NCBI GenBank assembly: GCA_030848705.1
Contig: CM061245.1
Location: 59,856,006-59,920,005 of the forward strand
DNA from: Heracleum sosnowskyi
Taxonomy: Eukaryota > Streptophyta > Magnoliopsida > Apiales > Apiaceae
DNA: 64,000 nt
Direction: 5' to 3'
The position numbers and the translations under genes are program-made. Within the stretch, counting starts at the first letter, position 1. Each line of letters starts with the position of its first letter. The notes under the pieces were generated by a model. That model did no database searches. It saw nothing but the letters and a program-made list of their open reading frames with translations, and was not told the DNA's origin. This document shows positions 33,147-46,170 of the stretch, piece after piece.

Positions 33147-35139
33147 GTTAATTGGAATACATTTTATTGTGAGCAAATAAACAATACTTGATTCTTGAAA
33201 AATAGTATTTATTTAATGAATTGGTATGATTGATATAATATCCCATAACCAATAATTGAATAAATATATAAAATCCTACAATCTTATTCAAATCCATGGA
33301 TAAAGCTGTAGTAATATATTAAATACTCTGAATTCTGTCTTCAGAATAATTTCCTTTCATTCGGCGAATAGTGGACCAACAAATCCTTCAAATTCAAGCA
33401 TGCATCAAAAATTAAACTAATAAGCAAGTATTCTATGTAATGGTATTATAGATATATTATTAATATAAAGTTGATCGTTGGTTTTAACCCATGATCAATA
33501 AAATTGTTTATTAAATATCTTTTGTTTTTTAAAATTGTTTCCATATTTGATTACCCGTGCTTTGCACACAGTGACGTTTTATCCTTTTAATTTTAGTAAT
33601 TATCTTTGATAATATTTAATTTACTTATCTTTCAACCTTCCTATCGCAGTCATCTGCACCTTAAAAGAATCCATGTGTGTAAAAGATGAGGATTAGTTAA
33701 AAATAAAAAACATGATTTCAAAGATATCGAAAAAATTTAACAGAACTTTATAAAATCTCCAAGAATAATACACTTCACCACTTAATTTGACTAATTTTTT
33801 AAGACTTGCATCAATCATGACCTGATTCATTTCTTTGTTTAGAAACCTAAAGCTAACATATATACGTGTTAGTATTTCGTATGATCACAACGACAATATC
33901 CCGAGAATGGAAACAAAAAACATACCTAGCATGAGAATAGAACATGAGGTATTATGTCTAAAATTATGTTCAAGTAGTTTCTAATAGTTGGTTTTGTCAA
34001 TCCAAGTAGAGCCCATACCAGTTAATCTTGTGAAACCTGGACATTAACTAATAATCTAGTGATTTACTACCTAAGATAGAAACTATATGTTATATTTTTT
34101 TACAAACATCCATGGCACATGATCTAGAAACATCAATCCATGGCTAGAGCTAAATACTCATATTTTTACTATTTGTCCAAGAATTTAACACACTGATGAA
34201 GTGAAAAATTGTGTTAGCAAAAAATGATAGTGTGTCACACGATTCTTAAAATGTTAAAAATTAAAAATTAATGTTCATGTCACATTATTCTTAAAATGTC
34301 AAAATCAAGAATATTATAACGTATACATTAGAAATAACTGAGTGCATATTTAAATATAGATTTAGATAATCGCCAACTCTTATTAAAGATCAATTGGCTA
34401 TCAAATATGTATCATTTTTTCTTTGCAATAATTGCCTATTGTCGCTAGCTGGTTTACCTTTGTATTCAGTCATTTTGAAGGTATTAGAAAAGTTTATATT
34501 ACATGCCAAGTAGACCAATAACAGGAGATAATGGTCATTGTTTTGCTCAGAGTTCTCTAAGATAAAACATAAACAAATAGAACTTAGTGGCACTAATATT
34601 TGAATGTCTAGTGCTCATAACTTGTCTGAAGTTTATATTAGTATTTTTCTGTACTAATAAAATTCTGACCTACATCTAAACATATCATGCTTTAGTATGA
34701 AACTGGTAGATTTGAACTACCAACTATTTTGTTGGCATATATTACTTGGTTGAACACCTGTCAAGACTTCCATTCAAAACTCAGGTGACAACGATATATT
34801 ACAATTATATGAATCTCTATACATATTGAAACAATCATAAATTTACATAAAACTTGTATAGACATGTGGTATTATATGCTGAGATATTCCTATTAATTTG
34901 AAATTCAAAACATAAACATAAAGAAATATAGTATACAACAGACATATCAAACAAATGTATTAATATCCAAAAACAACACACTAATATAAAAAGAGGGAGA
35001 ATCAATAACATAAAACAACCAAATCATCAATAAATTATATATCTCCGTTTAAATAATTATAATTTAAATAATTATATATATGTACCTGGATTAATGATTT
35101 AATCCCTTTTTGTGAACTGATTTAAGCTTCTTCTTCTTT

Positions 35140-35140
<1 letters not shown>
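33147..35140. other. AT-rich intergenic region, no supported gene
   Basis: A degenerate hairpin CCCGTGCTTTGCACA at about 33,553 resembles a Helitron 3' stem but lacks a CTAG end. No convincing coding potential. Short frames here look random. Confidence 0.5.

Positions 35141-35172
<32 letters not shown>
35141..35172. repeat. (ATC)n microsatellite
   Basis: About ten uninterrupted TCA repeats in an AT-rich setting. Confidence 0.95.
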
Positions 35173-35173
<1 letters not shown>

Positions 35174-35259
35174 GCATAAGCCAAATACAGGAGAGAGAAA
35201 CATAAACAATTAAAACAAACATCAATAGTGAAATCAACAAAAAGAGAAAAGATAGAATA

Positions 35260-36400
35260 ACCGGAAAAAATGAGATACCGAATTCATATACGTTTGATAT
35301 AAGATTTTGTAATTAAGAAATATAATCATTTGAATTTGAAAATAGATAACACCATTCATGTCATGATTTGTGGGATTGTTAAAAATTTTGAATTAGGAGT
35401 TTAATTGTGAGTTTATATAGCAAGATTTGTGGGATTATGTTGAATGAGTATAGCCTGTACGTTAAAATAATCAAATCACAACTGGATCCTTAATTAACCC
35501 ATGTATAATGAAAAACAGCGTATATTAGGAAGTTGAGTTACATGTGGAAAATTCGTTAACCCGCTTAGACATGAGAATCATAAAACAACATACCATATAT
35601 GCATATTCAAATCTTGAAAATCCCACAATTTTAGCTAATTTTCAAATTAAATTGATTACATGGATATGTTGATTATCACACAGGTCTTGCCATTGATCTT
35701 ATCCTTTTTCAAAATTCAAATCTATGATTTTTAGTCATCTTCTTTTTTTATTTACTCTATAAGAATATTTATTGAATCTCAATTCTCTTCCTCTTTACCA
35801 TGTTTTTACTTTTATTCTACGGAACAATTCATGCTTTATGTATGTATATCATGTTTATATATCTTTATATATGTGTGTGATATTTATTGTGTAAGTATAA
35901 GTATATAGAGTGACCTGATTAACAAATATACACGTTATATTAACACACAATACGTTTCGTAAATAAAAGTAAAAATGAGATACAGGAGACGAAGAATGAG
36001 AAAAGAGAGAATTGCCGAAAAAAATGAGATATTGAATTCATATACGTTTGATATAAGATTTTGTAATCAACAAAAATAATCATCTGAATGTTGAAAATAG
36101 ATAACACCATTCTTGGCATGATTTGTGGGAGAAATATAATCATTTAAATTTTGAAAATAGATAACACCATTCATGGCATGATTTGTGGGATTGTTAAAAT
36201 TTTCGAATTTTCGAATTTAATTTTGTATGTGTATATCTCAAAATTTGTGGGATAATGTTGTTGAATGAGTATAACTTGTATGTTAAAATAATCGGATTAC
36301 AACTGGATCCTTAATTAACCCGTATTACAATGAAAAATAACATATATTAGGAAGTTGAGTTACATGTGGATAGTCCGTTAACCCGTTTAGACTTGGAAAT
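35260..36400. repeat. Pair of ~320-bp direct repeats upstream of the TBC gene
   Basis: Segments at about 35,260-35,575 and 36,003-36,400 share long similar runs (GAATTCATATACGTTTGATA, AGATAACACCATTC, CAACTGGATCCTTAATTAAC, GGAAGTTGAGTTACATGTGG). The second copy has an extra internal duplication of the AAATAGATAACACCATTC part (about 36,097-36,190). The repeats end about 280 bp before the start codon of the TBC gene. Confidence 0.88.
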
Positions 36401-36478
36401 TTACCAAAAAATCTTATTTTAGGGACAAAAGTGGAATTTCCACTATATTCTTCGCTAGCGGGAATTTAGTTTTATGAT

Positions 36479-36500
36479 ATTGATTGATTGATTGATTGAT
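36479..36500. repeat. (GATT)n microsatellite in the TBC gene upstream region
   Basis: Five GATT units immediately upstream of the predicted transcript. Confidence 0.85.
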
Positions 36501-36675
36501 GAGATGAATTTTAGCACCAGAGTGATCTCATTATAATTTAGAAGATAAATTTGTAGGGAGTAATAAAATTTGCCAAAAATCATACAAATAATAAAAAAAA
36601 GGTGAGAAGTAGAGTGGGTTTGAAAAGGGTACAAATGAAGGGAGAAAAGAACAGCATGAAAATTACAGCGTCGTC

Positions 36676-39600
36676 ATGATGAAGAAAAAAGAAGAAGAAG
36701 AAGATCCTAATCACAATCATCCCACAATTCCTACTTCTCCGCTTTCAAGTATTGATTCAAGATTCAACCAAACCCTTCGAAATGTTCAAGGGTACATACT
36801 ATTCTCAGTTTTATTATCAGATTTGGATACCCATTTGGGAAAAAGTTCCTCATCTTTGAAATTGAGTTTGATTTTGCAGATCTCTTTAGCTGCTTGCTCA
36901 TTACCCCTAGAATATATGTTAATGCCTGGGTACTATGTCTGTTTTAATAGATATGTGAATTTTATGTTGATCTTTCGTGGTTTTTATAAATGATTGTGTT
37001 CAACTAATTACATTACCTTTTAATAAATTGTCTACTTAAGTTGACATCATTAACAAAGCCTCTATTTAGTGGATTGGAAAACGCCCTACCTAGGACACTG
37101 GGACCTGTGCTATTAGAATTGGTATTTCCCAGTTGGAACTGAAACTCTAACACGGAAAGGATGGCAGAGCCACCTCCACCTTCTCAGCATTTAGAGCTTT
37201 ACTATCAACTCAAGTCCCAAGTGAGGGGAAAGGGGTGTATAAGTGATTGTAAATGTCTATAGATCTGAAACCTACCTGTACCAAAACACCTAGGACTTTG
37301 GAGGAGTTGTTTTTCTTGTATCCATTTCACACGAGGTCACATGCCTGTCAATTCACTGCATTGTATTCATTCTCATGGTCTGGTGTGTCTCAACTCTTGC
37401 TACTTTTTTATTGACCATCTACGAATTTTACATTTTAATGTTGGTATAGGTTGCTCAAAGGCCGCAGCTTTCCCGGAAAAGTTTTAATAACCAGGAGAAC
37501 AGACCCGATTGATTACCCAACTTTGCTGTCCCCAGGAATTAGGAGTCCTACAGATAATAATTGCGGACCAAGTAATAACATGGATGATTCTGTTGAGGTA
37601 GTGTTGATGTAATTATTCAGTTAATGATGACAGAAATAGTATATAGAAGCTGATACATTTTTTTATATGTTTGTATGTATATCAAAACAAACTAGGTCTT
37701 ATCATTTATATTTTACTTCTTCATAACTGTTTAACGTAGAAAGAAGCTCGCATTAGAAGCCAGACAAACACTGATTCGGATAATAGCAAATTGAAAACAT
37801 CAACTTCAACTAATGAGAGTGCAACCAAAGAGGTCGAGAAGTCTACAATGGGTGCCAGAGCTACTGATTCTGCTAGGATAATGAAGTTCACTAAAGAGTT
37901 GTCTGCACCAGCTGTCATTTTAGGTATTTTATTGCTTATAATATCATAATTATAAGCAGTGAGTTTGTAATTAGCTATGTATAAATTATATATATATATA
38001 TATATATATGTATATTTAAGTGAATGATTTATTGATTTTGTGTGACATTGTGAGTGATGTCGTCAAGCTTTGTAAAGTTGCATGTTGTGATAATTTAGGA
38101 GGTACATTGCTAGTCTAACTGAAATAATTGTATGTTTTAAATTTTAACCTTTTAACCCACGAAAGATCTCAAACTCTTTAATGAGTTTCTTATTTGCACA
38201 CAGTTTGTTACGTTCTATGAGAATAGAATACGACACAGTATCTAATCAAGTGAATTGCCCAGCAATGCAGATGACTATTTTCTCAGCAGAGCAGCATCTA
38301 AACTGCAGGGACAGTTTAATATTTTCTCAGCATATCCATGTCTCGCCAGTATTCAGTTAATGATTTGGACAAGTTTATTACTTAGGATAAATTATTTTAG
38401 CTGCTTTCTGCTCGTGTTTCTTATGCAGATAAGTTGCGGGAATTGGCTTGGAGTGGCGTCCCACCATATTTACGTCCCTCTGTATGGAGGCTTCTTCTGG
38501 TAAATTTCTTCCACCTTCTGATATTGGCAAAGGGCTTCTTACCAGTCGCCATGTTTTTGCAAATTCTTTTTGATGCAAACTAGATCCTGGTTCTATTTCA
38601 AATTTGGTATAGATTTTAGGTGGAGTATTTGTGGTTAAAAAACACGGCGTAGCGGAAAAGGTCAGAAGTAGAAGTGGGCTGCAAATCTTGAACTTATCAT
38701 GTATAGTCCAGTAGGTCCAATAGATATTATGCCAGATAGAAGCTAAATCTAATGTTACTGTTCTCCGTAAGAATCAAATGGTATTTTAGATTATTAATTA
38801 TTACAGATAAAAATCCCCAACCATTCCAAACAATAGCAGTGTGTTGCTTTCACATTTTTTTTTATCAATCTTTCGGATTGTTTTGCACGTCAGGGGCCTT
38901 TTAGCCCAAGTAAAAAGTTTTAGATTGCCCTGACATGTGACAACTGACAGCTACTACTTCAGGAATAATATTCTTGAGAGTTGTAAATTAAAACTTTTGC
39001 CAAAGAAGTATGAACTGAAAACTTAATTATTCTCCAGTAGGTAGCTTAGTTCTTGTTGATGGTAGACTTACTAGTAGTCATACAAGCAAACTCTTGTTAC
39101 GACCTTAAAATTAAATATGAACTGACAACAGGGATATGCACCCCCTAATTCAGATAGAAGGGAGAGTGTTCTGAGAAGAAAGCGCCTTGAGTATCTTGAT
39201 TGTGTTGCACAATATTATGATGTTTCAGATAATGAACGTACGGATGAAGAAATTAACATGCTTCGTCAGGTAATATTATTGTGGATTGGCATACCTACGT
39301 CTTCCTGTCTAATTCTCACTAGAGCCTCATTTAAATATTATTTCTTTTATCACTTCTTTCTTAGATTTCTGTTGATTGCCCTAGAACTGTACCTGACGTT
39401 GCTTTTTTTCAACAAGCGGAAGTTCAAAAATCGTTGGAGCGGATACTTTACACATGGTTAGAAACTAATATTCCTATATTCCTTTATGTATTTTCTTTCA
39501 CTTCATTGTTATTGTTTTTGTCAGGTCATTCACTTCATTGTTGTGTACACCTAATCTATTAGTGTCTTCTTTTTATATATGTGAAGATTGCACTAGCCAT

Positions 39601-39725
39601 TTGGTATGCAGGCTCTTCAAATATCCATGAATAATCGTCACCCAATACAAGATTTTGGAACCCAACCTTGTTTAGTTCTCACAAGACTTTGTACTTGTTC
39701 TGAACTCAGTTCAAAATAGTACTAA

Positions 39726-39782
<57 letters not shown>

Positions 39783-42700
39783 CTAGTTTTAAGGAGAATC
39801 AGCTAAGTGGAAACAATTTGAGAACCACTGAGGTTCTACAAAATGATCGATGCCATATTATGAACTTGATGTATTCAGTATGTTGAATTGAGTTAGTTTT
39901 ACATTGGATCTCAATTGAATTTCGTTTCTCTTTGATCCAGAACCTATGTACCAAACCTTATTCATTGTTAATACATCTTATTAACTTATGTTTATCTCCA
40001 AGCCGTGTTTTTTTAAATTGTTACGGTATCAACATGTTCAAGTTAGAACTTGTTTTGGATTCATAACCTAATCTTCTTATTTTACGGGCCAACTTTATCT
40101 TATATGGCCATCATCATTTCTTGCCCATATAAAAAGGTTACTGAAATTCGAAAGTAAGCATGTATGGAGAAACAACCACACAACACCCTTATATTTTTTC
40201 TGATTAAGAGCCCTAGTGTGTGATGCGGAACATGGAACTAAAATATTAGTTTTTATTTTTGTATGCTTTTTAATTAGGAATAGATTCAATTGCACTTTAT
40301 CCTGAAGTTATTATATATATATATATATATATATTTATATGTATGTATAGATCATTAAGAATATTCTAGTTTATAATAATAGAGGATAAAACGATGATTC
40401 GTTTCCTTTGTTTATGGTTGCAATTCTTTTTATAAAGAGATGTATTCTTTAATGTTTAGAAATAAAATGATAATACTAGTATGTAACTGTGTGATGCTTA
40501 ATAGGGACATGCTAGTCATACATTGTGTATTATACATACATGTTCACAAAAATATATCCACTCTGTGTCCTATGAACGATAATTCTTATTCCCTTGAAAG
40601 AAAGATTTACTTTCTCTTTTCCAATTATTTTTTCGAGAGATCGAATTCCACATTTAATAAACTGATAATTACCAAAGAAATGTATTACCTTTCTAATATA
40701 TTAACAAACTCAACACTTAGTTCATTATATTAACTGAATGTGGACAATACTTTTGGGACAATATTTTTTTTGAAATGTGGCCAATATAAATGGGACGGAG
40801 GTAGTGTAATATATACTCCCTCAAACAATGCTGTCATGTCCTAAATATCCTTTTCTGATCTTAAAATTAAATTTTTATTTGGTTTTTTGTCTACACAGGG
40901 CAATTCGACATCCTGCAAGCGGATATGTTCAGGGAATAAATGATCTTCTTACCCCTTTTCTAGTTGTTTTCTTGTCGGAGCACTTAGAAGACGGTTTGGA
41001 TAAGTGGTCAATGCTCAATTTGTCTGTAGAAGATATCTCCAACATTGAAGCTGATTGCTATTGGTGCCTATCAAAGTTGCTTGAAGGCATGCAAGATCAT
41101 TACACTTTTGCTCAACCCGGAATTCAGAGACTAGTGTTTAAGCTAAAGGAGTTAGTTAGACGCATTGATGGTATGCATTTCTTTCTGGCCCCCTACTCTT
41201 TGTATATATTTTAACAATAACTTATCTACTACAGTACCTTGACACATATGTGGTTATTACCAACATGTATAGGTGCATCATATGTTTGTGGTATTACTAT
41301 ATATATTGCGACACTGAGAGAAGAATTTTGTTAATTGTTTCTAGGATGTTGAGACAATTTGTTCTTGCTTCTGAATAATTTTTAGTGCATTTGAACTTGG
41401 GAAGGTAAAGGAATTCATGTATTAATTGGGGAATATATTGGGGTGCCAATGATGATTTCAGCTGTTTGTGCAATGTATATTTAATAACTTTTTTGAAATG
41501 TTGCAAAACAATATTCTTACATATCTGGATTCTTTTACAAATATATTTGTCAGATTAATTGCTAGGCTCACTGCTGTTATAAGAGAGGTGGCATGTTTTA
41601 AGGCTCATCCATAAAAAAGATCGGCAATCTTAAAAGATGGAAAGTTAAGGTGCATCTTGAACATCCAAGCTGGTATATAGTTGTAAAAGAGGAGAGAAGA
41701 GAGAAGATCATATAAAACTCAAAAGGGACCCAAGTTAATTTCATGATGTTTGCATACAAAGGACGAAGATGATAGGGTACTAAAATTGAAAAGAGTTCCG
41801 AAATCCTCCAAGAATCTAGTTTTATTAAAATTTCATTAATCTATATCCTTTGCTTTAAGCTCCATAGCACTCCAGCGGCTCGGTGTAATAACTTAATAAG
41901 GTGGCTCACACCTAGGGTGGTTGGGCTGAAGAAGACTATTGGTAGGTAGTCCCCCTGAGATTTCGGAAAAGTGCAACCTAGTGTATAAGCCCAGTAATGA
42001 ACCTAACAGAAAGAAGGATTCTAGTGAAATCAGAACAGATGTTGAAAGATGTAGTTTTAATCAACTCGAAAGCCTACAAGTAGAAACTCGTCCTGAATTG
42101 GACATGACTTTCTCAACCAAATTATATAACTAATAAACACTGAACTTCTTAACTTAAATCTAATGTGGAAGCATTAGTTTTTGGCACTTATCCTGTTGTC
42201 ACACATGCCAGTAGAACAGATTTTGTATCTGGACGACTTCTGTCTAAGACGTATCAGCGAAGTATGATGTTCTCAGTTAAATTCTTGAACTTTACATCAA
42301 CTTCTAGACCAAGGTTTCGGTAGATGTTTGAGAATGTGAAGTGTCCATATAATAGCTTTTACAGTTATTCCATGTATATAAACCCTCATTGAACTATGTA
42401 ATCTATTGTAGTGAACTGATTTATATTGATAATATAATATTGAAACTTATACTCTTATTAGTAAGAATACACGACCTTAGGTGGTATTCGAGTGACCACC
42501 CACTCTCCACACTCACACTTCAATCAATCTTATTTCTTGATGCCCCTAACATACAATTGGATTCCCTATTTATAATCCTACATCAACTTAGAGTCCCTAA
42601 ATTGAAGCCCTGAATTGTAGCTAAAATATTATTATTCCCACCAAATCCTCCCCTTCAAATTCATAACTGATGCACATACTAATTATTCAGATTTGTAACT

Positions 42701-45700
42701 GATTAATATTTATTATGTTTATTATGTTGCCTAACATTACTCGCCGCCCAAACTCAAACCTTGCCCTCAAGGTTCAAATGACGAAAGTCCTCCATAATGA
42801 CCTCACGTGATGTTCTTGTAATTCTCATTGGACTCGTTTACCTCAAGCTCATCTCCATGCACCCAAAGGACTTGTAATTCCTTCTTCTTGCAGCGGTGTC
42901 CCGGCCCATACTTTTCATCACAGCGAAAGCACAGACCCTTTTCTCTTTTTTCCTGCATTTTGGCTTCTGACAAACGCCGAAATTTGGATGCGGAAGTTGT
43001 CTTCGCATGGGGCTGAACTGGAGAGGTTGAGGAAGACACTGCAGAAAGTTGTCGAGCCACATTCGTTGAAAATTAGTCCCAGATGGGATGGGCTGTTCCT
43101 TTGAAAAATTGTTTCCGCTTTGATAAAGTTGCATGGCCATGTTCTTATCCTCAATTTGTTGTGCCATGCACATGATCTTGGACAGCCCCATGGGGTCCAT
43201 TAGTCTCAACTCAGCACGTATCTCAGGTTGAAGTCCTTTTCTAAATACGATTTCCAAAATTGATTCAGATAAATCACTTAAAGAGGCAGATAATACCTCA
43301 AATTGTCGACGATATTCTTGTACAGTGGTGATTTGCTGCAGAGAAAAAATTGGTCATGAAGAGCGCCCTCTTGTGTGGATTAAAAACGCTCAATCAGTTG
43401 TTTTCTAAAATCTTCCCAACTGCGGAAAGGTCTTCGACCATCCTCATAGTAGTACCAAGATAAAGCTTCACCTTCCAAACATATTACGGCCGACCTGATC
43501 TTTTCTGTTGGAGAGATTATTGAGTTCGAAATAGCGTTCCGCACGAAACATCCAGCCTTCAGACACCCACTCTCCACACTCACACTTCAATCAATCTTAT
43601 TTCTTGATTCCCCCAACATACAGTTGGCTTCCCTATTTATAATCCTACATCAACTTAGAGTCCCTAAATTGAAGCCCTGAATTGTAGCTAAAATATTATT
43701 ATTCCCACCAAATCCTCCCCTTCAAATCCATAACTGATGCACATACTAATTATGATTAATATTTATTATGTTGCCTAACATCTATATTTGAACTTACAGT
43801 ATTATTTATAGTGATTATCTTCTGGTGAAATAAACAAGGTATGGAGGATAGTTTCTGTATGCTTGTGATGAATTACTATGTGATAGCAAGTCCCTACAGT
43901 ACATAACTGTAAGTTAAGTGGTGAGAGGATCCATGCACTGCTGTTTTTTATTACTTTTGATGAGAGTCACAGAATTAAGATTGATGCTTTGTAAACCTTT
44001 TCAAACAAATAATATGACGGGGAATATATTATTGCAGACTCTAATGTGGAATTTTAAGAGTGCCATATGCCTAATGATTATTCAAGGTCTGCTTACTTTT
44101 GCCAGTTTACACTGTATACAAAATTGACAATTCACTATATATTTTTTGACCTCTTTTGCCTATGCTCTGTTCTTAGTTTATTGCATCTCATAGTTTTACG
44201 TCTTGCAATCCATATTTCAAGTTCATTTAATTCATGAGTTCCCTGCATTTTTAGAACTAGCTTATGGATGATGAATGAATTGTTCATATTTTTTTGACAG
44301 AGCCTGTTTCAAGACACATGGAGGAGCAAGGTCTTGAATTTCTTCAATTTGCTTTTCGCTGGTTCAATTGTCTTCTAATACGTGAGGTTTGTCTCTGTTT
44401 TCCTAATTTACCAACTCCTGTATTACTTCATGATTATTATTTGTTACACTTTCCTTGTCATAATATAACACAGATAAGTTTGCTTATAAGGATTATAATC
44501 TAGGACTGCTATATGCTCTTGTTTTCCTTACCTAATCCTGTAGATTTATCACATGAACATTGTCTTCACTATCGTTTTTTATCTCATTTGTGGGATACTG
44601 TTTTAAAAACACCCTCTCCATGCTATAACAATATTCCTCCATGAAATGCACTGAAAAACTACTATTTTTAGTTCATGGGATTATTTTAAGGGAGAATATG
44701 CATGACGGGATGAAAGATAATAGTGAATCGATGTTGGATCCTATTCCTTGTAATCAAAAGTAATCGCAAGGTAATAAAGTCAGATACACTAAATATCGCC
44801 CCATCGACTATGTTGCCTGGATTCGAGGGTGGAGTGTTAGAAACTGACACATATCTGAGTGTGTGACTTGGAATATCTGAAATTTGGGCACGGTATATTA
44901 AAAAAAAGATATATGATAATTTTTTTATTGCAATCAATTGTTCATAATTCTGTGAAAGACTTTTCAAATTAGGTGTCCTTTTTTTTATAAATATCTCCTT
45001 CCTTTCTGCTCATCTTTTTTGTTTTATCCTGAGTTTATCTCAAGTCTGGCGTTTTATTGGTAAATGTCAGATTTCAGTCGAAGGATTTAATACATAATAA
45101 GGGTTGTGGTTGTGGCCGACTGTCCGACATGGGTATGGCGACTAAAAGTGATGAGTTGGAGTAACGTAGCCTACGAATTCAAAACTGGAGATGATGTTAG
45201 ACTTGTTTACTAATTCATGATCATTTTATATAAAACCGTCACTAGAAAGTCTGAACATGAGAAGTACAATTATGGGAGTCAGTCATCACTAGTGCCGTTT
45301 TATGGAGTCCTCTTTATGTTTCTATATAGAAGATAAATCATTGGAATAATACTATTATGTAAAACCTTGAGATACTACTTCTCTGTACATAAAATCTTTT
45401 AATTAACCAGAACTTAATTAACTGATTTTTTATGTCAGAAACAGTGATATACGTATATATGAATATACTTATTAATTTATAAGCAGGGATATAGAAAGAA
45501 CTGTAAGAATTAATTTTTTATCTCCATTCCTTTCAGTCCGGGGCAAACATGTTTATTAATTAATAATTATTATATTTACCCCTGCTCCGGTGAGTTATTG
45601 AAGTTTAATTTATCAAAGGGTTTTATGTGCTGTAAAAAAATATGTTATGGTTATATTTTTATGATTACTAACATCAAGTCCTTCAAGTCTTAGGTGCAAC

Positions 45701-46121
45701 GAAGTAATACATCAAAATTATCTGAAATACAAATATGAAGATTTGAAACAAAAACTAGATGAAACGCCCTACTTTATGAATGCTGTGTAGTATAATGAAA
45801 TGACTAACAAATATGTTGCTTTCTTTTCCTAGATTCCTTTCCATCTTATCAACCGCTTGTGGGACACATATCTTGCCGAAGGAGATGCATTGCCAGATTT
45901 CCTAGTATATATATTCGCCAGTTTTTTGTTAACGGTAAGGGAGTATATCATTGCTTGACTAGTTTAAATTAAATACCTTAAGTAGAAGTGGTTTTAGTAT
46001 ACATCTCTGATGATGTGGAATATATATGCAGTCTTTCCTCCCAATTTGTTAATATACAGGAAAGCAACCCAACTTTTCTGACATGCATACGGACGGAAAC
46101 ATACAGATGCACACAACCATC

Positions 46122-46170
<49 letters not shown>

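Noticed and set aside
33540..33580. Helitron 3' end with CCCGTGCTTTGCACA
   Set aside because: Stem is imperfect and no CTAG/CTRR terminus lies at the expected distance.
34680..34760. tRNA gene on the minus strand (GGTAGTTCAAATCTACC)
   Set aside because: A T-arm-like hairpin is present, but I cannot build an acceptor stem, D-arm and anticodon arm around it.
36676..36993. Single-exon 105-residue protein at the TBC gene start
   Set aside because: The open frame runs into intron 1. Phase-consistent splicing at 36,791/37,450 leads into the full TBC protein.
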